From Paenibacillus sp. W2I17 (GTDB lineage: Bacteria > Bacillota > Bacilli > Paenibacillales > Paenibacillaceae): a stretch of DNA of 64,000 nucleotides. The stretch lies in assembly GCF_030815985.1 (NCBI RefSeq), contig NZ_JAUSXM010000001.1, forward strand, positions 3,968,001 to 4,032,000. The letters run 5' to 3'. The notes under the pieces are model-generated. The model worked only from the letters and a program-made list of their open reading frames with translations, ran no database searches and was not told the DNA's origin. Of this stretch, positions 43,735 to 53,095 are shown piece after piece (the stretch's first letter is position 1; every line of letters starts with the position of its first letter). The position numbers and the translations under genes are program-made.

Positions 43735-43792
43735 TTTTTGCGCAAGTTACGTTTTATCCATGGTAGAGAAGATTTACTAGATTCGAGGTGAC

Positions 43793-43846
43793 CACCAGGG
43801 CATCCTGTTTTGATTGCAAAATGGCGTTGCCCTGGTTCTTTTTTGC
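43793..43846 (+). terminator. Hairpin terminator between nrdA and nrdB
   Basis: ACCAGGGCA pairs with TGCCCTGGT, followed by TCTTTTTTG. It probably reduces read-through, so nrdB may have its own control. Confidence 0.8.
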
Positions 43847-43933
43847 CTAAAACACGATCACAGCATCGCAAGATGTTGATATAGATGCCACATTATACAA
43901 CCCTAATATATATAAAAGAATTAATGATTACAC

Positions 43934-44127
43934 GATAACGAAGAGGACAGAACAAAGCTGAAGAAGCGGAGCTAAAAGCTTTCTGAAAGAAAGCTACTTC
44001 GGAAGCATACACTTCGCCTTTATCACCGGATTTTCCCTTTAAAAGAGGGAATCAAAAAAATCAGGGGATAACAGCGATCGGAAGGTTGTTCTGTCATCGT
44101 AGTTATAAAGTGTAAATTCATTCAAGG
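43934..44127. repeat. Dispersed repeat family 2, copy 1
   Basis: About 190 bp closely matching 56046-56220. Shared blocks are GAAGAAGCGGAGCTAAAAGC, GAAAGAAAGCT, TTCGGAAGC, GGGGATAACAGCGATCGGAAG and TTCTGTCA. It ends at the ribosome site of nrdB. Confidence 0.8.
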
Positions 44128-44140
44128 AGTGAACGGAACA

Positions 44141-45172
44141 ATGCAAGTACAGAAAATTTTCAACACCGAAGCCCCTAACCAATCAACCCGTATTATTGAA
44201 GGTGAATGCTCCGGTATCCTGAACTGGAACGACATTCGTATGCCTCATATGTACAAATTGTACAAAGTACTGCTGCTTAACCACTGGATCGCAGACGAGA
44301 TTCCAATGTCCAAAGATGCTTCCCAGTTTGCTCAACTGGACGAGGAAGAGCAACGTACGTTTAAAATCAACATCTCTCTGCTCGCGGTACTTGATTCCAT
44401 GCAGACGATGTTTGTTGGTGACGTAAAACGTTACTTTACTGATTCTTCACTCGAAGCGATCTCGGCCATTATCGGACAACAGGAAGTCGTTCATAACCAA
44501 TCCTACTCCTACGTCCTGTCTTCGATCGTATCTGATCGGGAGCAAAAGGAAATTTTTGAATACTGGAAACATGATCCAGTCCTGCTTGACCGTAACCGTT
44601 TCATCGCAGACATCTACCAAACATTCCGGGACGAGCCGTCTCCACAGACGTTCTTCCAGGCTATGGTAGCCGATCTGGTACTCGAAGGTATCTTCTTCTA
44701 TAGTACGTTTGCCTTCTTCTACAATCTGGCCCGTGACCAGAAAATGATGGCAACCAGCCAGATGATCTCTTATATCCAGCGGGATGAAAACCAACACTGT
44801 TACTTCTTTGCTGAAGTGTACAAACAGTTGCTGGTGGACTTCCCTGAACTGAACACACCTGAGAACATGGACTACGTATACAAAACAATCCATCGTGCTG
44901 TTGAGCTTGAAACCAACTGGGCACATTACACACTCAGCAACGTGCGCGGTATTGACCTGAACGAGTTGGAAGATTACATCAAGTACATCGCCAACAAACG
45001 CCTGCGTCTGATGGGTATGGAAAAAGCATATGAAGGTGTGGATGTAAACTGCATGCCTTGGATTAAACCATTCTCCGATGAAGCATTGAATGCAACCAAA
45101 ACCGACTTCTTCGAAGCTAAATCCCGTAACTACGGTAAAGTTGGCGACGATAACGGATTTGACGATTTGTAA
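44141..45172 (+). CDS. nrdB: Ribonucleoside-diphosphate reductase beta subunit (class I)
   Basis: The 343-aa radical-generating subunit has dimetal ligands in the expected order: Asp in LAVLDSMQ, Glu and His in QQEVVHNQSY, Glu in VLEGIFFYS, and Glu and His in RDENQHCYF. The Tyr four residues after the first His (HNQSY) is in the position of the radical Tyr. The acidic C-terminal tail VGDDNGFDDL would dock on NrdA. ATG 44141 lies 11 nt from AAGGAG. No nrdI or nrdH is adjacent, which favours the class Ia arrangement. Confidence 0.95.
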   Translation: MQVQKIFNTEAPNQSTRIIEGECSGILNWNDIRMPHMYKLYKVLLLNHWIADEIPMSKDASQFAQLDEEEQRTFKINISLLAVLDSMQTMFVGDVKRYFTDSSLEAISAIIGQQEVVHNQSYSYVLSSIVSDREQKEIFEYWKHDPVLLDRNRFIADIYQTFRDEPSPQTFFQAMVADLVLEGIFFYSTFAFFYNLARDQKMMATSQMISYIQRDENQHCYFFAEVYKQLLVDFPELNTPENMDYVYKTIHRAVELETNWAHYTLSNVRGIDLNELEDYIKYIANKRLRLMGMEKAYEGVDVNCMPWIKPFSDEALNATKTDFFEAKSRNYGKVGDDNGFDDL

Positions 45173-45231
45173 AATCTTCTGATCGAGTACCTACTACTTG
45201 AGTATATCCGGTATAAATAAACACAAATTAA

Positions 45232-45288
45232 AGCACTCCCTTTGATAGAATGCCTTCATGGCTATCTGCATGCGGGAGTGTTTTTTTG
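45232..45288 (+). terminator. Intrinsic terminator of the nrd operon
   Basis: GCACTCCC ... GGGAGTG encloses a smaller GATAG/CTATC stem and is followed by TTTTTTT. Confidence 0.88.
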
Positions 45289-45353
45289 TCTCTTAACCTT
45301 GTAAGATAGTTTTGAAAGAGATTCATACCCCTCTACGGAAGTGAGGCCTATTC

Positions 45354-46328
45354 ATGGAAAGAGAACTGCTGGAACAAATCAACTTGTGGCATGAGCAGGA
45401 CCAATTCAGTCTCATTATTGAACATATTGAACGAATCCCCGTCTCAGAGCGGGATTATAATCTGATTGGTCAACTCGCCAGAGCCTATAACAATGACACA
45501 CGTTACCGCGAAGCCATTAAACAACTGTTGTCTGTCGAGGAGCAAGGGGTAAACGACCCGCTCTGGCAATATCGCTTAGGGTACGCGTACTGTTATATCG
45601 CCAACTATGAACAAGCACTATTGGCGTTTGAGAGAGCTAACGAACTTCAGCCACATGATGAATCAACCCTTGAATTTCTAAGTCAGATTCGACCTTTCGC
45701 TGAGAAGATGCGGCGGGATCGTCAACGCCATGAAGAGAATATCGCAGCATTGGAGCAGAGCGGTACACAGAACCATCTAAGAGCCGCTTCAGGGACTTAT
45801 GATCCCGCAACGTTCTGGGTACAGAGTGATTATGCGCAGGACAATCATGTATCAGAACCTTTTGATGAAGAAGAGATTTTGACTATTGAGAAAGAATTAG
45901 GTTACAGGCTGCCCGCATCCTATATTCAACTGATGAATACGCAAAACGGCGGTATCCCTGCGCTCACTGTATTTCCCACCAAAGAAGCGACTTCCTGGGC
46001 TGAGGATCACATTGCCATTTCAAGCATTATGGGAATTGGACACGATAAAATATACGCACTCGCTGGTGAGCTGGGAAGTCGGTTCATGATCGAGGATTGG
46101 GGATACCCCGACCTGGGGATTGTGATCTGTGATTGTCCATCCGCTGGTCATGATGTCGTTATGCTGGATTATCGCTTCTGTGGCCCTGAAGGTGAACCCT
46201 GTGTAGTTCATGTGGATCAGGAAAATGATTATGAGATTACATATCTTGCGCCGAATTTTGAAGCTTTCATCCGTGGATTGGTTGATGAGGATACGTATGA
46301 CCTGTCTGACGAAGAGAATGAGGACTAA
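45354..46328 (+). CDS. TPR and SMI1/KNR4 (SUKH) domain protein
   Basis: The 324-aa protein has residues about 30-120 forming two or three tetratricopeptide repeats (DPLWQYRLGYAYCYIANYEQALLAFERANELQPHD). Residues about 165-310 form a SMI1/KNR4 domain: FDEEEILTIEKELGYRLPASYIQLMNTQNGGIPA, then IMGIGHDKIYALAGELGSRFMIEDWGYPDLGIVICDCPSAGHDVVMLDY. SUKH proteins are often immunity partners of polymorphic toxins, but stand-alone forms exist and no toxin is encoded nearby. The phosphotransferase gene follows after 20 bp, so the two are co-transcribed. Confidence 0.9.
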   Translation: MERELLEQINLWHEQDQFSLIIEHIERIPVSERDYNLIGQLARAYNNDTRYREAIKQLLSVEEQGVNDPLWQYRLGYAYCYIANYEQALLAFERANELQPHDESTLEFLSQIRPFAEKMRRDRQRHEENIAALEQSGTQNHLRAASGTYDPATFWVQSDYAQDNHVSEPFDEEEILTIEKELGYRLPASYIQLMNTQNGGIPALTVFPTKEATSWAEDHIAISSIMGIGHDKIYALAGELGSRFMIEDWGYPDLGIVICDCPSAGHDVVMLDYRFCGPEGEPCVVHVDQENDYEITYLAPNFEAFIRGLVDEDTYDLSDEENED

Positions 46329-46348
46329 AACCCAGGAGGGTCGGCCAT

Positions 46349-47383
46349 ATGACAACCCGTATATATTTTGGTTCCAATCAACTTGGCGAAGTGGCCGCAG
46401 TTCCATTGCAGGATGCGCTGAATGAGCTTGATCTGGGAACCCTTGAAGATTATCGACGAACAGATAAAGGTGTTATGGGTCAGACACTGCTCATTCGCTC
46501 TTCCCGTGGAGAGTATATTCTGAAAGGCAATCCTTTATATGCAGGACAGTTACAGGAAGAAAAGTTCTTTGTAGAACAACTGGCAAAACATACGTCCATT
46601 CCTGTCCCTGATCCATATTTATTACATGAAGATACCCATCTGCTAGGCTGGAGTTATGCCATAATGCCACGCCTGCCCGGGAATCACCTGTATGATCCAG
46701 CATTCCAGGATTCACTGTCACAGCAAGACCAGGAAGAGATCGCCTGTATGTTTGCCCATACTTTGGCTGAACTGCACCGCTGGAAGGTGCCTGATGCCGG
46801 GGAATATGACCCTGTAGCACAGCAGATTGTTTCCTTTGCAGGCGATTATCTGGACTGGTTGTACGGAACCATTCGTCACTGGTTACATGATGCTGAACAG
46901 TACTCGGTGATTACGGATGAAGATGTTCAGTGGGTGGATGAGCAATTCAAGAATGCTGAACCGGCATTTCGGTCCAAAGCTGTTCCGGGTTTTGTCATGG
47001 GAGACTTCAAGGTCGAGAATATTCTGATTCAAAATCCGGACGGCCGTTCTTCAGGGTGGCAGATTAGTGGTCTGTTCGATTTTACAACCGCCTATTTCGG
47101 AGACGGCACAGCTGACCTAACCAAAATATCCACCAGGTATGTTCGTGAGGGTCAACCAGAACTGGCCGCACAGTTCCTTCGCTGCTACCGGGATCTGGTC
47201 TGTGCAGCAGATGAGGAGAAATGCCAACACTTCCGCACACGTCTCAGCATGCATCTGCTCTATCAACGTATCTTGTGGTGGGGGGAAGCCAAAGCGACAG
47301 GACAAGTGACATGGGCAGCCGACCTGCCTTTTGCACAGTGGGCGCAGCAGTCCATTAATTCGATTGTCGCATTGCTGGATTAG
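46349..47383 (+). CDS. Aminoglycoside-phosphotransferase (APH)-family protein
   Basis: The 344-aa kinase-like protein has an N-terminal lobe with GQTLLIRSSRGEYILKGNP (the Lys for ATP). Catalytic loop VMGDFKVENILIQ (D and N present; the usual His before GD is Met) and metal loop GLFDFTTAYFGDGTADLTK follow. APH-fold proteins phosphorylate small molecules such as antibiotics, choline or sugars; the substrate is unknown and resistance should not be assumed. AGGAGG precedes the ATG. Confidence 0.9.
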   Translation: MTTRIYFGSNQLGEVAAVPLQDALNELDLGTLEDYRRTDKGVMGQTLLIRSSRGEYILKGNPLYAGQLQEEKFFVEQLAKHTSIPVPDPYLLHEDTHLLGWSYAIMPRLPGNHLYDPAFQDSLSQQDQEEIACMFAHTLAELHRWKVPDAGEYDPVAQQIVSFAGDYLDWLYGTIRHWLHDAEQYSVITDEDVQWVDEQFKNAEPAFRSKAVPGFVMGDFKVENILIQNPDGRSSGWQISGLFDFTTAYFGDGTADLTKISTRYVREGQPELAAQFLRCYRDLVCAADEEKCQHFRTRLSMHLLYQRILWWGEAKATGQVTWAADLPFAQWAQQSINSIVALLD

Positions 47384-47485
47384 TAGATTAGTTAGTAGAT
47401 TTGGACAGGTCGCTCAATGGATAGCGGCCCTCCAAACTAACGTATGTATCGTTCCATATATATCGCCCAACATCCGGGCATACGC

Positions 47486-47529
47486 ATAAAACCGCCAAAG
47501 ATCAATGAAGATCTTTAGCGGTTTTTGTC
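47486..47529. terminator. Bidirectional terminator between convergent genes
   Basis: AAAACCGCCAAAGATC pairs with GATCTTTAGCGGTTTT. Confidence 0.92.
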
Positions 47530-47567
47530 ATCTCACTATATTTCAGTCAACGATGGAATCTCTCAAC

Positions 47568-49379
47568 TTAAGCTTGTGCAACGGGTGACTCCTGATGTTT
47601 CTGCAAAAACTCCAGCATCCGGCGGTACACGAGAATCTCGTTTGTCTTCCTCGAGAAGCCATGACCCTCATCATCTAGAACGATGTATTCCACATCAATT
47701 CCCTTGGACTGGAGCGCAGCCACGATCTGATCAGATTCGGCCTTCACGACCCTTGGATCATTAGCACCCTGGATAACCAGCATTGGGTTAACCATCTGAT
47801 CGAGATACGTAATCGGTGAATCCTTCGTTAGGCGTTCGCGGTCACGGACCGGATCACCCAGCCAGTTATCCATCATCGGTTTCCAGTCTTCCGGTACGGA
47901 TTCCAGGAATGTGAACAGGTTACTTGGCCCAAAAATATCGACCGCAGCCCGGAAGAGCTCCGGATGGCGACCTGCCAATAACAGGGTCATATATCCCCCA
48001 TAACTTCCACCTACCACAAATAACCGCTCTGGCGATGTAATTCCCTGATCAAACAACCAGTTGATCCCGGCAACGCAGTCCAGTCTTGGGCCCTCACCCC
48101 AATCACGCTCAACCATCTTGACGAATTCCGCTCCATATCCGGTACTGCCCCGGAAATTCGGTGCAAAGACATGATAGCCCTGAGCGAGCATCATCTGGAA
48201 CATTGGCCGAAAAAACTTCGCTTCGGATGCTTGCGGCCCACCATGAGGCCAAAATACGGTGTAGCCATTGGCCTGCTCTGGTTTTGCTTTGAACAAGAGA
48301 GCTTCGATCTCCAGTCCGTCGTAGGAGTTATACCGAATAACGTCAGGGTACACGAGATCGCTTGGGTCCAGTCCGGTTACACGATTGGCAGTGAGCGGCT
48401 CCCAGGACTCAGCACCTGCTATTTTGCGATAGATGTTATGCGGTTGGATCGCTCCACGTCCGAGGATATACACATTGCCAGCCTTCGTAACGTTCACCTG
48501 CTCTATCGTATCCAGCGGCATCTCTATGCGCCGAGGCTCATCGGCATTTTTGCCCAATACGTACATACGATTCTCCGGCCCTGTAAGTGTCCAGAAATAT
48601 AAGGTCTCGGAAGCCTGATGCCAGCGGATGAACTCCACATCTTCCCCTTCGATTCTGCACAATAAACGGAATTCGCGGGTATCGATACGGTACTCAGCCA
48701 CATAGGCGTATGCGGAGTCATCATTGGTAATGAATAGAAGACGATTGTCATCTGCAAAAATCAGATCGGAAACCTGACTATGACGTTCTGAAGCTGGCAG
48801 AATCACCATTTCTTCATTATTACGATACAGATGCGCCGTCTGATACGTATTGGAGTACATTTTTAAAATAACATAACTCTTCTCGTCAGGACTTACAGCA
48901 AACAGGCTGCTCGTAACCTCTTCCCCACTATATAACAGTTCATCTTCCCCTGTCTCCAGATCGATGCGGCGTGAATTCAGATAATTCGGATTACCCGCGC
49001 TGGTGACATAATAGAGACGTTGTCCATCCTCGGATAAATCAGCGAAATAACAGCGATCATTCGGTTCTGCCGGAACTACAGGCAGTGGGACACCACCCTC
49101 GGGTGGGAGTGCATATAGATGATAGTTCTCATCTCCATCCCGATCAAACGCGGTAAGAAGATGACGTCCTTGCGGGTCTGCTTTAATAAACTGACTGCTC
49201 TGATTCAAGTACGTTAAAGGATACGGGTATCCCCCAGGCAAATCCATCGCCCAAATATTCGGCTGACCGTTCAGATTGCTGTCCATGAACAAACGTTTCT
49301 CGTCTGCCGAAACGGCAAAATGCGAAATACGGTAAGTCTGAAAATATTGCTCAACATCCGGTTTGGGGAACTGAATCAT
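47568..49379 (-). CDS. S9-family peptidase (prolyl oligopeptidase/acylaminoacyl-peptidase type)
   Basis: This 603-aa cytoplasmic serine peptidase has an N-terminal beta-propeller (about 1-340), with repeated blade segments such as FAVSADEKRLFMDSNLNGQPNIW. The C-terminal alpha/beta hydrolase has catalytic Ser in GGSYGGYMTLLLAG (about 445), Asp in IQGANDPRVVKAESD and His in DDEGHGFSRKTN. It has no signal peptide. It cleaves short peptides. AAGGAGG precedes the ATG. It resembles, but is clearly distinct from, the S9 protein at 59454. Confidence 0.95.
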   Translation of the reverse strand: MIQFPKPDVEQYFQTYRISHFAVSADEKRLFMDSNLNGQPNIWAMDLPGGYPYPLTYLNQSSQFIKADPQGRHLLTAFDRDGDENYHLYALPPEGGVPLPVVPAEPNDRCYFADLSEDGQRLYYVTSAGNPNYLNSRRIDLETGEDELLYSGEEVTSSLFAVSPDEKSYVILKMYSNTYQTAHLYRNNEEMVILPASERHSQVSDLIFADDNRLLFITNDDSAYAYVAEYRIDTREFRLLCRIEGEDVEFIRWHQASETLYFWTLTGPENRMYVLGKNADEPRRIEMPLDTIEQVNVTKAGNVYILGRGAIQPHNIYRKIAGAESWEPLTANRVTGLDPSDLVYPDVIRYNSYDGLEIEALLFKAKPEQANGYTVFWPHGGPQASEAKFFRPMFQMMLAQGYHVFAPNFRGSTGYGAEFVKMVERDWGEGPRLDCVAGINWLFDQGITSPERLFVVGGSYGGYMTLLLAGRHPELFRAAVDIFGPSNLFTFLESVPEDWKPMMDNWLGDPVRDRERLTKDSPITYLDQMVNPMLVIQGANDPRVVKAESDQIVAALQSKGIDVEYIVLDDEGHGFSRKTNEILVYRRMLEFLQKHQESPVAQA

Positions 49380-49519
49380 GACAAACCTCCTTGGAATTGA
49401 ACCAACGAATTTAACATTGGTAAATTAAGGTACCATTTGTCCATATTATAGGTAATGCCAATGTTTAGACAATAGATATGTGAGTTATAATTCCAGATTT
49501 TCTCGATTTGCACATGAAC

Positions 49520-49939
49520 TCACGGATAAAAGGTCATATGAGCTTTGTCTTCGCGATAATAATCCAGCCTTTGCTTCATCGTACCTGTATGCAGTTCAAA
49601 CAAATGACCATCCGGATCGGTAAAATATACAGATAATGCATCCCGCGGATCTCTTGGCCTTCCGGGCAGAATGTCCGCCCCCGCTGCTCGCAGCTGCTGC
49701 ACAGACGCGTCGAACTCCTCTTCTGTAACGGTAAATGCAATATGTGTATAGGTTCGTTCCGTATAGTTGCGAATAACATCCTCCTGATTCAGGGCAATCC
49801 ACAGACCGGCAAGCTCAAAATAAGCCAGTTTGCGTCCTTTCACCTGAATTCGGGCACCGAGAGCCTGCTCATAAAAGGTAATGGCCCGCTCCAGATTGGA
49901 TACGGAAAAGCACAAATGATTAATTCCTTGAATATTCAT
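49520..49939 (-). CDS. fosB: Metallothiol transferase FosB (fosfomycin resistance)
   Basis: The 139-aa vicinal-oxygen-chelate protein closely follows FosB: MNIQGINHLCFSVSNLERAITFYEQALGA, KGRKLAYFELAGLWIALN, YTHIAFTV, ILPGRPRDPRDALSVYFTDPDGHLFELHTGT and RLDYYREDKAHM. Metal ligands are His 7, the His of YTHIAF and the Glu of LFELHTG. FosB adds bacillithiol (or Cys) to fosfomycin. AGGAG precedes the ATG. It appears to be a single chromosomal gene with no mobile element next to it. Confidence 0.95.
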   Translation of the reverse strand: MNIQGINHLCFSVSNLERAITFYEQALGARIQVKGRKLAYFELAGLWIALNQEDVIRNYTERTYTHIAFTVTEEEFDASVQQLRAAGADILPGRPRDPRDALSVYFTDPDGHLFELHTGTMKQRLDYYREDKAHMTFYP

Positions 49940-50094
49940 GTGGCTCCTGACACCTCCATCGATTTAAGGATCTATCCTTATTATGGTATATTCTGTGCAA
50001 AAAACAACCGCTCTGCTGTTTCCTCCCGCACCTTCTTCTGGGCGAATGCATAGGTTATCCGTATCAATGAACGTTCGAGGAGGATGTAAAGCGC

Positions 50095-50994
50095 ATGAAT
50101 CCTGTCTATCCTTTTTATGGTGAGAAAACGGTATGCAAGGAGCAAAAGCTGGCCTTTCCACCCCAGCATCAGGACCAGCAACCCGGTCTGGAAACCCTGA
50201 TGGTGCCTGAACCAATTAGTGAAGATCCTGCCTATATCGGCAGCTGCAAACTCCAAGGTAAGGTTGCCATTATTACGGGTGGTGACAGTGGAATTGGCCG
50301 GGCGGCCGCCATCGCTTTTGCCAAGGAAGGTGCGGATATCGTCATTGCTTATCTATATGAACGGACAGATGCCGAAAGGACTCGTGAACGGATCGAAGAA
50401 CTGGGACAGCGCTGTCTATTAATCGAGATTGATCTCCGCTTAAAGAAAAACTGTGAAGCCGTCATTCGCACAACCATGGAAACCTACGGGAAGATCGATA
50501 TTCTGGTCAACAATCATGGCGTACAGTATGTGCAGCCAAGCATCGTTGATATTACAGAAGAACAGCTGTATCACACCTTTCAGACGAATGTGTTCGCCTA
50601 TTTCTTTCTGATTCAGGCCGCTCTCCCCCATCTGTGCAGAGGTGCCTCCATCATCAACACGGCTTCCATTACGGCATATAAAGGTAACACTCAACTGATC
50701 GACTACTCCTCTACCAAAGGAGCCGTCGTATCGCTGACTCGTGTACTCGCCCAATCGCTCGCTGCACAGGGAATCCGTGTGAATTCCGTCGCCCCGGGAC
50801 CCATCTGGACACCGCTCATCCCTGCCAGTTTCTCCGCTGAGGATGTACAGGTATTTGGAACAGATACGCCTATGGGTCGGGCTGGTCAGCCTTACGAACT
50901 GGCGGCAGCCTACGTTTATCTCGCTTCCCGCGATTCATCTTACGTCACAGGTGAATGCATTCATGTAAATGGTGGCGATATGGTAACGACATAG
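50095..50994 (+). CDS. SDR-family oxidoreductase (YhxC/YhdF-like)
   Basis: The 299-aa classical short-chain dehydrogenase has a 50-residue N-terminal extension (FPPQHQDQQPGLETLM.PEP) typical of the general-stress subgroup. NAD(P) motif TGGDSGIGRAAA, NNHGVQ (the NNAG position), catalytic Ser in NTASITAYKG and YSSTK (YxxxK), then VAPGPIWTPLIPASF. The substrate is unknown. AGGAGG lies 11 nt before the ATG. Confidence 0.94.
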   Translation: MNPVYPFYGEKTVCKEQKLAFPPQHQDQQPGLETLMVPEPISEDPAYIGSCKLQGKVAIITGGDSGIGRAAAIAFAKEGADIVIAYLYERTDAERTRERIEELGQRCLLIEIDLRLKKNCEAVIRTTMETYGKIDILVNNHGVQYVQPSIVDITEEQLYHTFQTNVFAYFFLIQAALPHLCRGASIINTASITAYKGNTQLIDYSSTKGAVVSLTRVLAQSLAAQGIRVNSVAPGPIWTPLIPASFSAEDVQVFGTDTPMGRAGQPYELAAAYVYLASRDSSYVTGECIHVNGGDMVTT

Positions 50995-51117
50995 GCTGAT
51001 GTCAGGTTGGATTTGGCAGGTGTGGCAGGATATCGGTTGTCCAGTTGCGAAGAGGGTTAGGAGTATGACCGGTTATACCTGAACCTGACATCTAGCGACA
51101 AGGAGCTGAACAACCTG

Positions 51118-52728
51118 ATGAACTTCGATCCACTCTACCAACCGTACCCCTCTTACCGCGTGCCTGTGTATGCGAAAAAAGGCATGGTCGCCACGTCTCA
51201 GCCACTGGCTGCACAAGCCGGTCTGGATGTTTTGAAAAAAGGCGGCAATGCCATCGATGCCGCCATTGCAACTGCGGCAGCACTCACGGTGCTGGAGCCA
51301 ACGTCCAATGGCATTGGAGGCGATGCTTTTGCCCTCGTCTGGACCGAGGGCAAACTGCATGGCCTGAATGCCAGCGGCCCTGCGCCTCAGGGCATATCCA
51401 TTGAGGCGCTTCAAGCGGCAGGCTATACGGAGATGCCGAAGCTTGGGGTTGTTCCGGTGACGGTGCCTGGCGCACCGGCGGGTTGGGCTGAGCTAAGCCG
51501 CCGTTTCGGGCGGCTCACGCTGGCGGAAGCGCTGGAACCGGCCATCCGCTATGCGGAGGAAGGTTATCCGCTTGCGCCTGGGCTGGCCCGCCACTGGGCA
51601 AGGGCAGCCGAGGTCTATGCACGCCAGGGTGATGCGGAAGCAGGGCGTGCGTGGTTTGAGACATTTGCTCCAGGCGGGCGTGTTCCCGCAGCTGGAGAGA
51701 TGTGGCGCTCGCCGGATCATGCGGCGACTTTGCGCCAGATTGGCGAGAGCGAAGCGCGAGACTTTTACGAAGGAGAACTGGCAGAGCGCATTCATTCCTA
51801 TATGACAGAACACGGTGGTTATCTGACCAAAGATGATCTGGCGGCATTCCAGCCCGAGTGGGTGGATCCCATCTCTGTCTCCTATCGTGGATACGATGTA
51901 TGGGAGATCCCGCCGAATGGACAAGGACTGATTGCTCTGGCAGCGCTTAATCTGCTGAAAGGTTACGAATTCGACGAGAAAGAATCTGTTCTGGCGTATC
52001 ATCGGCAACTTGAAGCCATGAAGCTGGCATTTGCCGATGGGGAGAAATATATTACCGAAGAACGCAAAATGGGTGTCACGGTGGAGGAACTGCTGTCCGA
52101 GGTATACGCGGAAGAACGGCGCAAACTCATTGGTGATACCGCACGTGCACCTGAGGCAGGTGATCCACGAGCAAGTGGAACGGTCTATCTGGCTACGGCG
52201 GATGGTGAAGGCAACATGGTTTCCTTTATCCAGAGTAACTACATGGGCTTCGGATCTGGACTCGTCGTTCCGGGGACAGGCATTGCCTTGCAGAATCGCG
52301 GACATAATTTCTCACTGGACCCGAATCATGCAAACGCCTTGGAGCCGGGCAAACGAACCTATCACACCATCATTCCGGGGTTCCTCACCCGCGGCAGCGA
52401 AGCGGTTGGGCCATTCGGTGTCATGGGTGGTTTCATGCAACCGCAGGGGCATGTACAGGTGGTCATGAATACGATTGATTATCACCTGAACCCACAGGCC
52501 GCCTTGGATTCTCCACGCTGGCAGTGGACGAAGGGCAAAACAATTCTCCTGGAACCGGGGTTCCCACAGCACATTGCACAGGCACTCGCCCGCAAAGGAC
52601 ATGATATTCAAGTGGCACTCGATCCATCCCAGTTTGGACGTGGTCAGATCATCTGGCGCAACCCGGACAATGGCGTATTATGCGGGGGTACGGAAACCCG
52701 AGCCGACGGCTCGATTGCGGCTTGGTAA
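51118..52728 (+). CDS. Gamma-glutamyltransferase-family protein
   Basis: The 536-aa Ntn-hydrolase family protein has KGMVATSQPLAAQAGLDVLKKGGNAIDAAIATAAALTVLEPTSNGIGGDAF, the family's N-terminal signature. The likely self-cleavage nucleophile is a Thr in RASGTVYLATADGEGNMVSFIQSNY (about 350). PQGHVQVVMN and SPRWQW are near the C-terminus. No signal peptide is visible, so the enzyme is probably cytoplasmic, unlike secreted GGT. The substrate could be glutathione-like or cephalosporin-type acyl compounds. It starts at an ATG 12 nt after AAGGAG. Confidence 0.93.
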   Translation: MNFDPLYQPYPSYRVPVYAKKGMVATSQPLAAQAGLDVLKKGGNAIDAAIATAAALTVLEPTSNGIGGDAFALVWTEGKLHGLNASGPAPQGISIEALQAAGYTEMPKLGVVPVTVPGAPAGWAELSRRFGRLTLAEALEPAIRYAEEGYPLAPGLARHWARAAEVYARQGDAEAGRAWFETFAPGGRVPAAGEMWRSPDHAATLRQIGESEARDFYEGELAERIHSYMTEHGGYLTKDDLAAFQPEWVDPISVSYRGYDVWEIPPNGQGLIALAALNLLKGYEFDEKESVLAYHRQLEAMKLAFADGEKYITEERKMGVTVEELLSEVYAEERRKLIGDTARAPEAGDPRASGTVYLATADGEGNMVSFIQSNYMGFGSGLVVPGTGIALQNRGHNFSLDPNHANALEPGKRTYHTIIPGFLTRGSEAVGPFGVMGGFMQPQGHVQVVMNTIDYHLNPQAALDSPRWQWTKGKTILLEPGFPQHIAQALARKGHDIQVALDPSQFGRGQIIWRNPDNGVLCGGTETRADGSIAAW

Positions 52729-52786
52729 AACTCGCGTAATTTTTATATTAGGATGATCAACTTATCATCCGTATAGGGTGAAATTT

Positions 52787-52838
52787 TAAGGCACAAGAGA
52801 GATGATTCATGTCATCTCTCTTGTGCCTTTTTTGGACT
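52787..52838 (+). terminator. Strong intrinsic terminator
   Basis: AAGGCACAAGAGAGATGA pairs with TCATCTCTCTTGTGCCTT, followed by TTTT. Confidence 0.95.
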
Positions 52839-53095
52839 TTTAACGTCAGTAAACAACATACTGTAGTTATTGATGCTCCTTTTTAACCAGAGAAATGTAA
52901 AAATAATGTATAATTCATGAAAAATATTTATTTTTCCGTAAATTTTCACTACATACCATAAATCACAGTGTCTTTCTGACCGATATAGATAAAGGGAAAT
53001 CCTCACCATACGTGTCATCATGTACACGTCATTCCCTGGAGCTAAGGAACCATGCAAAACAGAAAAATGCGACTACAGAAATGAGGGTAACACAC

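Noticed and set aside
45635..45655. TAACGAACTTCAGCCACATG inside the TPR-SMI1 gene, very like one unit of the 193-bp element
   Set aside because: It lies in a coding frame where ANELQPHD is a normal TPR sequence, and no partner units occur at 50 or 93 bp. Coincidence is the simpler explanation.
49520..49939. Acquired fosfomycin-resistance island
   Set aside because: fosB is common on chromosomes of bacillithiol-producing bacilli, and no integrase, IS or composition shift surrounds it.
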